DNA of 64,000 bases from Prochilodus magdalenae (Eukaryota; Chordata; Actinopteri; Characiformes; Prochilodontidae), in contig JAMWET010006568.1 in the NCBI GenBank assembly GCA_024036415.1, forward strand, positions 55,001 to 119,000, given 5' to 3'. Shown here in pieces: positions 36,412 to 47,750 of the stretch. Within the stretch, counting starts at the first letter, position 1. Each line of letters begins with the position of its first letter. The translations under genes and the position numbers were made by a program. Under the pieces are notes generated by a model, which was not told the DNA's origin, did no database searches, and saw only the letters and a program-made list of their open reading frames with translations.

Positions 36412-37376
36412 CAGTATTTCACAAAGTAAGTACACCCCTCACATTTTTGTGAATATTTTATTATATCTACTTTGATAGTAGTCAGTGTACAGCTTGTATA
36501 ACAGTGTAAATTTGCTGTACCCTCAACATTACTCAACACACAGCCATTAATCTCTAAACTGCTGGCAACAAAAATGGGTACTCCCCTAGGTGAGTAAAAC
36601 TGTGCCCAATTAACCATTTTCCCACCCCGGTGTCATATGACTCGTTCATTTCACAAGGTGTCAGGTGTAAATTTGGTGTTATCGCTCTCACACTCTCGTA
36701 CTGGTCACTGGAAGTTCAACATGGCACCTCATGGCAAAGAACTCTCTGAGGATCGGAAAGAAAGGAGTGTTGCTCTATATAAAGATGACCTAGGCTATAA
36801 GAAGATTCCCAACACCCTGAAACTAAGTGTCAATAGTGTCTTACCTACAGTCCAGCATTGTGGTGGTGGGATTCACGGTTTGGGGCTGGATGAGTGCTGC
36901 CGGCTGTGGCAAGCTACAGTTTACTGAGGGAACCATGAACGCCAACATGTACTGAGACATACTGAGGCAGAGCATGATCTCCTCTAACACAGTAACGACC
37001 CCAAACACACCTCCAAGACAACCACTGCCTTGCTAAAGGCACTGAGGGTAAAGGTGCTGGACTGACCAAGCATGTCTCCAGACCTAAACCCTATTGAGCA
37101 TCTGTGGTGCATCCTTAAACAGAAGGTGGAGAAGTGCAAGGTCTCTAACATCCACCAGCTCTGTGATGTTGTCACTTAGGGGTGTACTCACTTTCATTGT
37201 CAGCGGTTTAGACATTACTGGCTGTGTGTTAAGTTATTTTGATGGCACAGCAGATTTACACTGTTCTACAAGCTGTACACTGACTACTTTACATTGTATC
37301 TTCAGGGTCATATCTTCAGTGTTGTCCCATGTATTTTTTAAAATGTGAGGGGTGCACCTACTTTTATGAGATACTG
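36412..37376 (+). mobile_element. Tc1-like transposon, both ends intact, transposase internally deleted
   Basis: TA flanks both ends. The left end CAGTATTTCACAAAGTAAGT and the reverse complement of the right end (CAGTATCTCATAAAAGTAGG) pair over about 38 bp with one gap. ATG 36,721 opens MAPHGKELSEDRKERSVALY then LGYKKIPNTLKLSVNSV, the first helix-turn-helix, which runs straight into LPTVQHCGGG from the catalytic core. Later pieces in other frames include AGCGKLQFTEGTMNANMY, NPIEHLWCILKQKVEKCK and SNIHQLCDVV. About 450 bp between the DNA-binding and core parts, and the C-terminal tail, are missing. It is probably mobilisable only in trans, if at all. Confidence 0.92.
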
Positions 37377-37828
37377 TATCCTATGATCTGGATCAAGAAA
37401 GAAACAAGCTGTTTTCCCAGACTGCTTTTGGTGAGCTTATGAATAATCTGATGAGCTCTGCTCTGATTGGCTGGTTTAGAGCAATCACACAAGAGCAACA
37501 TGTCAAAAGCAGACAGGAATATAAAATGAAGCTCAGTGTTGACTGGGAGTAGCTTACGTTATCTGTATTATCTTACTTTCAACACAAAGGCAATTAAAGC
37601 TGTTCCTCACTGTGAAAGTTTCAGTTTAAGATAATCTGCTTCAACTGACAATCAGTGATAAAACCACACAATGTAGCTCCTACAGGTTCCTGTTGAGGTT
37701 GTGATCCTAAACAAGGCTAAACTCCAGGAATGCCTGCTCAATACTTTCCGAGGCTTGAGAAACTGTCCGGAGAGAAATCTGCTAAACCTTGAGTTGAAGA
37801 ATTCCAGGATCTTAATCGGAAATTTTTG
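37377..37828. other. Unassigned intergenic DNA
   Basis: No element recognised. Confidence 0.5.
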
Positions 37829-37896
37829 GTTCCACCTTGAATGGTGCCACCTTAAATGCTGTATTCTGGCATCTGCTGTAGCATTTAAGGTGGAAC
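37829..37896 (+). repeat. Small hairpin repeat (TTCCACCTT family), copy 3
   Basis: The cleanest hairpin of the family. GTTCCACCTTGAATGGTGCC at the left pairs with GCATTTAAGGTGGAAC at the right, over a 68-bp span with an internal CCTTAAATGCTGTA repeat of the arm. The transcript or single strand would fold into a stem of about 15 bp. Confidence 0.65.
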
Positions 37897-38454
37897 GGAA
37901 CATTGGCAAATAGTAAGCTAACCTAATTCGGTCTTGTTTAAAGATGAGCATCTAACCATCCTTGCTGACAGTTCGGCTTCTTGGAACAGGTATGAGAAGT
38001 GCTGATGACCCCGTCACAGCCTGCACACAGACTCCCTCTTCATTCATGTGGCTCTCTTGCTGTTGTTGATGTTTTACTGGGCTAGAACGTGAGCTGGTGT
38101 ATGCCAATTTTGGAGGCAGAAATATTGAGTCAAGACTGTTACAAACACTTCAGGACTTGATAGTCATAGTCAAAGTTTTATAGTTATTAACTGAAAATGA
38201 GAATGTTCTTTCAATGGGAAAGGGCATGGGGGTAGGGTAAAGTACTGGTGGCCCAAATCAGCTTGGACCAAATTTCTTAAAGGGCCACGCTTTTGGCACC
38301 CTGTTGCAAAGAGTCCTTCCTGTCTGCCTTATTTTAAACGTACACTGTTTTTGTTGTTCTTTTATTTCCTGATATAGAAACTTTTTGTTGTCCTACACTA
38401 GTTAGTCCAACATACAAGTTGTTGTCACTACAATGTACATTAATACCACTGAGA
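37897..38454. other. Unassigned intergenic DNA
   Basis: No element recognised. Confidence 0.5.
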
Positions 38455-38660
38455 ATTGTCCTAATGGTCAAAAGTACAGTTGGGAATTGCTTATTCTTTA
38501 CCTTACCGTTTTATGTTCTATTAAATTTGTGGGATTTGTCAATTCTGGGATAACATGCCAAGCAAAGATGAATATATGGCAAGGGAATATTGCAAGCATA
38601 AACCTCTCAAGCAAGCCATTACTGAGATGCATGCCCTTTAAAGTCCAACTAGATAATGAA
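38455..38660 (+). repeat. Direct repeat pair, left copy
   Basis: Shares GTCAAAAGTAC.GTTGGGA, TACCGTTTTATGT.CTATTAAAT and GGGAT(T)TGTC.ATTCTGG.ATAACA with 39,420-39,625, in the same order and orientation and 966 bp apart. Further similarity runs through ATATGGCAAG to AAGTCCA near the right end. Family unknown. Confidence 0.7.
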
Positions 38661-39419
38661 GTTGGACATCACTGGTTGTGGATAACATCTTACCTTTAAA
38701 CCAAGTCCTTTATACATTCCTTAAAACTGAATATATTCACATATTAAAAGACTAGAACAATTCCAGCCATATGAATGCAACAGCTACTGTACTAATGCAT
38801 CACATACCTGTTACCTGCATGCCTGTTACAAGGTTAAGGTAAAACAATAAGCCACAAGAGGCAACACGGTACAGCTAACTCAGCACATGCAAGTCTGTGG
38901 ACAAGTTATTATATTATTATATATAGTTATAATTATATTATTATAAAACACTTGTAACAGAAAATATTTTGCTATGTGATATACCCAATAAGTAATTAGA
39001 GTTATTATTAGTAGTAATCAAGATAAGAAAGTATTATTTCTAGAAATGAAGTTCCCTTGCAATACGTAGTTGCCAAGCAATGGAATGTTTTTAAAAGCGG
39101 CGACAGTGCTAATGTTTATTAGCGTATTTACACAATTTCTACATTTATTTAGCGTCAAGCTATTCCTTCACTGTGGCTGAATACTGCATGGCTCTGTATG
39201 TAGTGGACTTTGTAGGGACTAAAACACCAGCTCTATGCTTTCATTACATCTAACAAACAGTCATGCAGGATTCAGCCATGTGTGGATGAATCCATAGTGA
39301 AGAAACCGTGCACCAGGAGCCAGCATTTCAGAACCCACCATATAGGATGGCTCGAGCCATTTAGGATTTAGCCTAGGTTTAATGCAGTTTTGACTACAGT
39401 ACGTGTGTCTTGTAAGATG
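38661..39419. other. DNA between the direct repeats
   Basis: AT-rich, with no open frame above 60 codons, no recognisable primer-binding site and no polypurine tract adjoining the right copy. Confidence 0.5.
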
Positions 39420-39625
39420 TTCACGCCAAAAGTACCGTTGGGATAATGGACATTCTTTATGTTCTCTGGTTACCGTTTTATGTACTATTAAATGTCCGGG
39501 ATTCGTCCATTCTGGAATAACAGATGAAAATATGGCAAGATTTTTTTTTTTTTTGCAAGAATAAAGCTTTTAAACATGCTTTAGAAGATGATGTAGTTCT
39601 AAAAAAGTCCAGCTATTACTGATCA
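39420..39625 (+). repeat. Direct repeat pair, right copy
   Basis: Counterpart of 38,455-38,660, carrying a T12-14 run at about 39,540 that the left copy lacks. Divergence by eye is roughly 20-25 percent, so the duplication is old. Confidence 0.7.
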
Positions 39626-41296
39626 CTTTAGTGCAAGTTCTGCCAGAAGGAATGCTACGTCACTCATTCATTCATTACTCTGGCCAATCGCATTGCGCCA
39701 CAAGTCTTTAAAAGGATCGACTTACGCTTTCAGGTGCCGACTTTTATGTGTAGCAATGCCCTCTGCCGTACATTTCCAGCAGGATCTGCAAGGGGGTCCA
39801 GGATGGGACCAACACCAAAGACTCCTTAGTTGTTTGAAAATCGCCAATCCTTCAAATTGTACACCTTATAGAAGATTAAATATCCATCACTCTTGCTTTT
39901 CTGTCTATCTGGGAGAACTTTAATTCATGCCCATTAAGCTTCTTCCATTTGAACATGATGAGTAGTGTCACAGCGCTTTTCTGTTGGACACCTTTCTACA
40001 TGAAACACAGAAGAAGGAACATGGAACAAGTTGCTGTCTCTGTAACAGGAGGTTTTCTTACACCAGTGAAATCCTGAAAGTCCTGGATAGACAAGAGGTG
40101 AGAATGGCTCTGTAGCTGCAGAGCACGAGGAAGCACGAGGAGAAGTGATCTTTGCAGAGGGTGGGCATATGCTGCCCGCATTAGCATCTAGGCACTTAGT
40201 TCATTCTGATCACCAGCCAGCTCGTCAGTGCAACAGCTTGTCTACCGCTCCATCCCCACTTTTAAGGGATCCTCCAAACCTTCATTAACGCTGCCAGGAT
40301 GGCTCTCACCTACACCAGGCAGCTTCTGCTGCTTATGCCTGGCACCTCTTCTACAAGAAAGTGGACAGAGAGCAGTGATTCTTAGCCACTCCTCTCTTCG
40401 GCAGCATACAGCATGACTCGAGCCTTTGTTTACTCGCTCGTTGGTCAGGGAAAAGGATGATGGGAGCGTCTCCATTTGCAGAAGCGTGCTTTGACCCCTG
40501 CAGCCCTTCAGAGCCTATCCATCAGGAGATGTGACAAAACCATATCGATTGTGTGCCGTAGTCTATTGGCTGGGGAGAGAGTAAGCTGGGGGCACTGAGA
40601 TGTATTATGATTGCATTTTTACTGGGAGATCTAGTAGAGTTTATGGTTTATGGCTTACGGCTTCACTGTACGTGGAGTTTCGGCACATGAGAAGAATAAA
40701 TGCAGCAGTGGCAGGAGAGTCGGGAACAGGGAGTCGGGAACCGAGCCTACTGAAAGCCAATAAATAAACAACATGTATGTTTTTTTAACCTTTAGAGATT
40801 TGGAGTAGCTGTTTGGTGTGCTACTAATAAGAACGTCCTGCTTTTCTTTGATACTCAACTTCAATGTTGATAATCAGCCAACACCTTTAAAGGTACTATA
40901 GAATGGAAAACTGTATTTACATGGTCATATTTGAGTAAGGAGAGGTTGGTACATAGAACTGACATACCATGAGCCTCAAACACTGTTGTTCCTGCTGCAG
41001 ATACAAATCCTGCATTTGCAAAAGAGAGCGGACAAACAAGGCGATTCCAAAAACTGTTACGAACAATTCTGACTATTACACCCCTAGAATTCACACATAC
41101 CAACTTGCATTCCCGCTCAGCAGAAACCAACAACTATGGAGCAAAAGCAGTGGTGAAATATAATTGCAGGAATGTACCATTCCGTGCTGGGAGGGGGACA
41201 CTGGCACTGTTCATACCCTTTACATGGAACTTTCCACAGACATGGTTGATGTTCATCTGTACACGAGGCTGAAATTTGCCAGCACCTTAACTGGAT
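39626..41296. other. Unassigned intergenic DNA
   Basis: No element recognised. Frames at 39,996-40,475 and 40,861-41,133 were checked and have no known domain. Confidence 0.5.
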
Positions 41297-41372
41297 GTTC
41301 CAGCTGTTCAACCTTAAATGCTGTGCCTTATACAGGCACCACAGTGTAACCACAGTGGTTTTAAGGTGGAAC
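41297..41372 (+). repeat. Small hairpin repeat (TTCCACCTT family), copy 4
   Basis: GTTCCAGCTGTTCAACCTTAAATGCTGT at the left and TTTTAAGGTGGAAC at the right give an imperfect inverted repeat. ACCTTAAATGCTGT is shared with the copy at 37,829. An inner GGCACCACAGTGTAACCACAGTGG is itself partly palindromic. Confidence 0.5.
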
Positions 41373-42124
41373 ACAAAACTTAATCTAATTTCAGTCCCCA
41401 CATCTTTAACAAGAACCTGGACAACCTAACCTCAAATGAACTTACTTTCACTCCAGACAGTTTCTCAAATCTAACGTTGCCATCTAGACAATATCAGGGC
41501 TTGGCACAGGCTACGCTAGCATAGCTAATTAAATAGCTTAAGGAGCTTATTTACACTACGGTTCATTTTATTTCTTATCAGAGCAGAGCTCATCCGATTA
41601 TTCATGAGCTCATCAAAACAGGGGAAACAGCTAGTTTCATTTTAGATCCAGGTTTGCAAACGGGGGTGTACAATACTGGGTGTAAAACTGCATCTGGGTA
41701 ATTTTGACCCCGACTACAGTCACATAGCTTCTACATAAACATCAGAGAACAATTTCAGATGTTCACCAATAGAATCTGATCTAAGTATGGATATGATCTG
41801 AGTACTGTAGTGTTGAGCATCTTCTAGTATAGATAATATAGCCCCATAATTTAGGTAGCACTTGCTTGGTAGCCAACAATATACTACTGTAAAATCACAA
41901 TTACATTTATGTGAGCATAACGTAATTTGCATGCTGGACTTAAATGTCATGTGACCACTTGATCATCATAATGACACTTATTTTGGCTAGGTGTTAAATA
42001 AGTTTGTTTTAATGTAAAAAAATATGTAAATCATACATGCAAATACCTGTAACCTGTAAATACCTGTAACCTGTAAATACCTGTAAATGTTTTTTTCTGT
42101 ACACAACAATACTGTTAACAATAT
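41373..42124. other. Unassigned intergenic DNA
   Basis: No element recognised. A triplicated CCTGTAAATA/CCTGTAACCTG word lies at about 42,046-42,090. Confidence 0.5.
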
Positions 42125-42290
42125 TCTCTAGGTATCAGCACTGGCCCTTGGTTGGGCAGTGTCTGAGCTGATGGCAAGTTTAGACTGTAACCTTCCTGTA
42201 CTAGCTGGAAAACATGATCCAACAGAACACTAAGAACGATGGTAAGCTGCTCTGAATAAGCGCATCTGCTAAATGCCTCAAATGTAAATA
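42125..42290 (+). mobile_element. 3' end of an L2-clade LINE, short copy
   Basis: It follows the same order as 12,815-12,975: ATCAGCACT..CCCT, TTGG.CAG..TCTGAGCT, a TTCCTGTACTAGCTGGAAA block, ACAGAACACTAAG..TGGT, and a tail AAGCGCATCTGCTAAATGCC with AAATGTAAATA. Only the 3' untranslated region remains. Confidence 0.75.
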
Positions 42291-42359
42291 TATTTATTCA
42301 AATCCTAAAAAATATCTCCATGCTTTTGATTTTTCTACATCAGGCATAATTCTCTTTCC

Positions 42360-42545
42360 CTTTTCAAACTTCACTCTTAAAAAAATAATTGGCAAAAAGG
42401 TTCTTTGGAGGGAAGCCAAAGAAGAACTGCTTTATGTTTTCATATATTTTTCTTTTGGATGGTTCTTTGAAGCAAGTGTGAATGACTCTTTTAAAAATTA
42501 AAAACTCCACATAAAGAAATCAATTAACAGGTTTTTCTTCAATGA
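42360..42545. repeat. Possible GGTTCTTTG-type inverted repeat
   Basis: AAAGGTTCTTTGGAGGGAA and GGATGGTTCTTTGAAGC recur within 80 bp, with AGCCAAAGAAGAAC between them in the opposite sense. Similar words (CAAAGAACCTTTACAC) appear at about 58,965. A dispersed fish repeat of this style is plausible, but the boundaries are not visible. Confidence 0.35.
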
Positions 42546-43656
42546 TATGTCCATGCCAAGGATCATGTAATACCATTTTTACAGTACTGTTTTCTTTTTC
42601 TAAGAAATGGAGCAAATTAATTCAACCACTGGTCAGTGCCAATCCTTTTCTGAAGGAAACTGCTTTCCGTTATACAGTAGAAGCGGTTCAGCTTTTGCAG
42701 TGTCAAAAAACTGTAGTGGATTCAGCTGCTGTACTAAGAAGTCTAAGGAGTAGGGCAGGAAGCTAGTGGTCAGTGGCAAAGATACAAAAGCTAGGAAACT
42801 CTAAAAACTAGCCCAAAACTTTCTTCTAAGGAAGAGTACGAAAGGCCACTGAAAGCAATGAAAACGTCTTTAAGGCTTCAAAATGTCACCGTGTTTAATA
42901 TTTAGGCAACTGGATAGAAGCTGCCAAATAGATATACGTTCCATTGAAACAGTCAAAGCAATCAAGAAACCACAACCTTTCCTGGGTGTGTAAATGTCCA
43001 GTGGTATTCCAGTCACAACGAAAGCCCTGAGCAGCATTTTGATGAATAGCCCTGTGAAGCCCTGCTGGGCCTCTGGACTCCAGGTCTGGACTGCGCTGGA
43101 CCTACTTTTTTGCACACGTTACTGGGGCGCCAGGGTATACACGAGCAGGCTGGAGTAGAGGTCATTTCCAAATCATCTTTCATCCAGGAAGTGCACAGCT
43201 GGCCTGAATAGTGCTGTGTGTTTGTGTGTGTGTTCCTACGGGAAAAAAGCAATACTGGGAGAGATGCTAAGAGCAACAAAGTCTTCGCAATTAGAGTAAA
43301 CATGTCAGATCCAAGGGCAGAAGACGTCTTGGGTAGCAGCTGATGGCTGAAAGCGTACAGACAGAAATCTGTCTTATCTGAACAGAGTGAAAAAAAAGTT
43401 TTGCACAACTTTAGTTCCTCGAAATGTACAGCTATAGTGCATTATGCCAAGCCTCATTTGAAATCCAGCTGCAGCAGTTGCAACCATCTTGTCGAAGGAC
43501 ACTTTAGCGATCTAGATAAGAATAATTTACTAACAGTTTAGTAACAACTAGTTTTGACACCCAATCCAGTTCCAAGTAAAAACAATCAAGCCTCGATTCA
43601 AATCCAGGTCAAATATCAAAGGCTCAAGTGGAGGCATTATGTCAATTCCTGAACTT
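42546..43656. other. Unassigned intergenic DNA
   Basis: No element recognised. A short GT run lies at about 43,215-43,232, and frames at 42,870-43,408 have no known domain. Confidence 0.5.
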
Positions 43657-44115
43657 CAACCTCAAGCCGAGCAGACCATCCTAAACATTAATCTCAGGTA
43701 GAGCCGCAAGTATTAAACTTCAACCTTTAGTCGAGCAATGAGTCCTGAACTTCAACCTCAAGTCAAGCAGACAATCCTAAACTTTAACCTCAGGTCGAGA
43801 AAAGAGTCCTGAACTTCAACCTCAAGTCAAGCAGATAATCCTAAACTTTAACCTCGGGTCGAGAAAAGAGTCCTAAACTTCAAGCTCAAGTCAAGCCCCA
43901 AGTCTAAAACTTTAACCTCAGGTCCAGCAAAATTTCCTAAACTTCAAGCTCAAGTCAAGCCCCAAGTCTAAAACTTTAACCTCAGGTCGAGCAAAATTTC
44001 CTAAACTTCAAGCTCAAGTTAAGCCCCAAGTCTTAAACTTTAACCTCAGGTCAAGCAAAAATTCAGAAACTTCAAGCTCAAGTTAAGCCCCAAGTCTTAA
44101 ACTATAACCTTCAAT
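43657..44115 (+). repeat. 64-bp minisatellite made of two 32-bp halves, about 7 units
   Basis: The landmark ACTTTAACCT begins at 43,781, 43,845, 43,909, 43,973 and 44,037 (ACTATAACCT at 44,101), always 64 bp apart. Midway in each unit sits the variant ACTTCAACCTCAAGTCAAGC (later ACTTCAAGCTCAAG). At the left edge, units at 43,685, 43,717 and 43,749 are 32 bp apart, showing that the 64-bp unit arose from a dimer. No indels occur inside the regular part. Confidence 0.93.
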
Positions 44116-44360
44116 CTTAAGTGAGGTCCCTAAACAGGTGAGTATGCATTCTTCAACAAATAAACACCAAAAAAAAAAACAATAGTAACATTAATATAGC
44201 TTTTTCATAAGGATTAACATTAATAACCTGTATAGTACTAAAACTAAACTAGCAAACTAACAGCACTGAATTAAAATGACAAATACCGGAAATCAAAGCT
44301 ACGACACTGAGCAAGTTTCTAGAAAAAACATCAATATGATGGTTAACGTAGAAAGCTGAA
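44116..44360. other. Unassigned DNA
   Basis: A-rich with nothing recognised. Confidence 0.4.
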
Positions 44361-44410
44361 GCTGGCTTCTTAACTGGATTTTTATTGCACCTTAAATAGT
44401 ACAGCAGTTA
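44361..44410 (+). repeat. Small hairpin repeat (TTCCACCTT family), half copy
   Basis: GCTGGCTTCTTAACTGG followed by TTGCACCTTAAATAGTACAG matches the left end seen at 26,741. The right arm is not identifiable. Confidence 0.4.
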
Positions 44411-47400
44411 AGAGCCAGAACGTGCTAAAAATTCAGCTTTGTGGAGAACGTTGCGCTGGTTCAACAGTGTTTTAGTTAGTTAGTTAACAGTAGTTAAAAA
44501 CAGTGAAAGAATTTGATTTTTTAAAAAAATGTTTAGTTAGTCAGGTGAGTTTCTTTTGTAAGCTTTAAGAGGTGCATGTTACTATTATTATATTTTCCAA
44601 TATACAACAGACCAAGCATTAATATAGTAACAGGTGATAGGTTCATGGTGATGTTGCTGTATGTCTAATTTACAGTTGAGCTCTGTTAAGCAACCGATCT
44701 AGTAGTAAAGTGATTTAAGTTGGGCTGCGAGTCATTCTTATTTTGTTGAGTCCCAAGTAATAAAATTCATTACTCAAGTCTGAGTTTTATCACACCTCTG
44801 TTCACAAACAGCTAGCTGAAAGCTATTATGTGCATACCTAAAGGAGAGAAAGGCCACACCAGCAGGATCTCATGAACACGTGTGTTGTTACACACTGCCA
44901 AGTTAAGTAAAAATTGATGTTTGAACAAATAAAATAAGGGTGTATAAGAAGTAAAACAATTGGATTAAGTCAGTATAAGACTTTGATTAACAGCTAACAA
45001 TCTACCTCCAACAATATTCAAAGTTTTTATTGATAGCTTCAGTGAAAGACTGCCATAACCAAAGTAAAACATGTGCCACCTGAACAAGCTTCAAATGCTT
45101 CACTGTGCTGTCAGCTAAGGTGTCCTAGGTCATATTAAACCTGGTGTGGGAGGTTAATGTAAAGCGCTGGTTACTTAGTCCCTATCAAACTCCTACTGAT
45201 AATATGATTACTAATGGATTGAGTAGTGAAAGCCTTAAATTCCACCAATAAAGAAATCCGCTCGACCAGTGGTCAAGCAACCCTGCTCCTGAAGAGCTCC
45301 CTACCTGCAGACGAAAGCTCCAGTCGTAATCCAGTTATTGCCTTCAGAGGTCCTTGATTAGCGGTGGGCGATGTTCAGAACTGGGTTTGGAGATGAAACC
45401 TGTAGGAAAGAGATTACCACATATCTTCATGTAAGTTTGGTAAGTTAAGATCTTTAGCGCTGTGCTAATGACTATAGTCATGCATGTTTGATGAGTAATG
45501 GTGGTAATTAGTTAGCTTCATATTTCAGCTGTTTGAACAGATGCTTGGGCCTGCATTGCTTCTGCTTTGCTAGCCTGCTGTTATCTACAGAACCAGTACG
45601 ATGAATGACGAATGCTAGCTACTAATCTCACCAGCATGTTTAATAATTGGATGTATTGTATATTTTCACTCGTTTTAGCAATTACATCTGCAACTGGCTG
45701 TGCGAAAGCTTCACCCTGTAAAACCAGCCTAGAACTTCAGACAGCATCTTTAGCGCAATGCATATTCAGCAGAATCCATCATGGACAGTGGTGTCTGCAG
45801 ATACTTGTTCTAACCACATAGCACATTTTTCAGGAATGATAAGAGCTTCCTGGTGGAAGCAGGTGTTTGTGGGATTGTGTAATTCTGGCTACCAGTAGAC
45901 ACTTGTGGACTATGAGGACCTGCTGCCAGGTTTTGTTGCATACAACAGCACTATTAGCTGCAACCCTATTAACGTCTTCAGTACCGAAGAGAAAGCTGTT
46001 AGCGTCGCATTCACATTTTAGCGTCATGGCGGTCCAAGATGCAGCGGCCCGCTGAAATTATGCAAGGCAGAGCTTTCAGTGACCATTTCCAGCACAACAT
46101 GCCATTGTTCTGTCCATAAACAAAGGTGATACCGAGAGACTGGGCCATTTTTGCCACGAATAAGCTTTTTGCAGACAAACAAAACAGCCATTAGTCTCGC
46201 AATGAAAAGGGTTGGAGCAGCTCCACTTATTTACTATGAAACTATACCAACGCTACAAAAGCGTCCCGATCCCTCCCAAAATCACTGCGGACCCTGCCGT
46301 CCAATGACAAAGCAAAGGTCCTCCTGGCCAGAGCTAGAGAAGCTTTTCTCTTTTTCCAGCGCCCAAACCTGCCCCCACCCCCGCCACTTCCCAGCCAGCA
46401 CCAGGTCCGCTGATTTCAAAGCAAACTCTGCACCAACTGGACTTGAGAGTGCTACAACCCACCTCACAAATCGACTGTAAATCAGCAGCAAATCCAGAGA
46501 CAATCAATTCTTTATTTTCCCTGACCCCAAAAAGCCCCACCCCATCCCATACCCAGCGGTTTCCTATACGCTTGTTCGGCTTGGACAGCGTTCAGCAGCC
46601 TCCCTTGAGCTTGCAGACATGACTGGGGGTATATTTAGCCAGGCAGGGTTCTGAATCACAGCTATTGTTCCGTCTGCTTGGCTGTTGCTTCGCTAATCTG
46701 GCCACTTGCTATTGTCCCCAACCCCTGCTGCAGTGAGTCAGGTAAAGATGGCTGTTGTTTTCAGTCACCTCTAGTCTTCACCGTCTCTATGCTGCCATCT
46801 TTGTTCAGGCCTTGAAATGCCTAATGCTGTCTTTTCTTCACGTTATGGAACGACTTTCCTCAGACATTTCCCAGATGAAGCCAGCAATGTTTTGGGCCTC
46901 GTTTCGATCGATAACAGCATATCAGCTGCACTTAAGGCTCATAGTGATGAGCGGGAGAACTATCAATAGCTTTCATAATAACGAAAGATGAGACTACACC
47001 GATCCACTTTAGCGTCTGCCATGCCACGTGTGAATTCCTTGCCAGCTTATGAGATATACTTACAATGCTGTGTACCAAACAGTAAAGAACACCTTCCAGT
47101 GTATTTAATATCCAGCCAAAACAGCCGTTAAGTATGAGATGCTCATTTTTCAATGTCAAGGAACTAAAAAAGAAAACATAAAGGACAAAAAGCTCCTAAG
47201 GAGATTATTTAAAATAATTTCTCTTGCCAATAACGTGTGTTCGTGCTTGTTAAAAACCATATACCATCTGCATAAATGCAAATAAAAATACATACATAAA
47301 ATTCTTATTTTCCAATGCAGTGGAAAGATTGTGATTACATGGCTAGGAGACTTGATTTAAAGGGTATGCTTTTTTGTTTTTTTCTCATTTCAGACTCTAT

Positions 47401-47455
47401 CTGTACAACTCTATCTTGTGCTTCTGTATAGTTTGTATATCTGCTACTGGATGCC
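44411..47455. other. Unassigned DNA, no repeats recognised over 3 kb
   Basis: The longest stretch of the window in which I recognise nothing repetitive. 46,030-46,740 is richer in GC and CpG than its surroundings (GTCATGGCGGTCC, GCAGCGGCCCGC, AAAGCGTCCCGATC). It carries frames of 109 codons (plus, 46,151-46,480) and 73 codons (minus) with no recognisable domain. It might be conserved regulatory DNA or an untranslated exon, but no splice or promoter signal is convincing. Confidence 0.4.

Positions 47456-47495
<40 letters not shown>
47456..47495 (+). repeat. (ATCT)n microsatellite
   Basis: About ten perfect tetranucleotide units, likely polymorphic in length. Confidence 0.97.
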
Positions 47496-47531
47496 GTGTT
47501 CTGGCACCTGAGTGCATTATGAGGCACACAT

Positions 47532-47750
47532 CATTTACATTAACGGCATTTAGCTGACGCTCTTATCCAGAGCGACTTACAAGGTTAATCACATTACAAG
47601 GAGGCCAATGTGGGGTTAGGAGTCTTGCCCAAGGACTCTTATTGGTGTAGCACAGCATAGTCACCCAGACCGGGATTCGAACCCCAGTCTCCCACATGTG
47701 GTGGTGACTCCGTGGCAGGTAGTGGTGTTATCCGCTGAGCTACATCAACC
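47532..47750 (-). mobile_element. tRNA-derived SINE, best-preserved copy
   Basis: Minus-strand order: TTGATGTAGCTCAGCGGATA (A box), a spacer with CACCACTACCTGCCACGGAG, GGGGTTCGAATCCC (perfect B box), CTGGGTGACTATGCTGTGC, ACCAATAAGAGTCCTTGGGC, then the tail GTCGCTCTGGATAAGAGCG, GTCAGCTAAATGCC and AATGTAAATG. The intact internal pol III promoter boxes suggest that it is younger than the copies at 16.3 and 25.6 kb. Target duplications are not clear. Confidence 0.88.
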
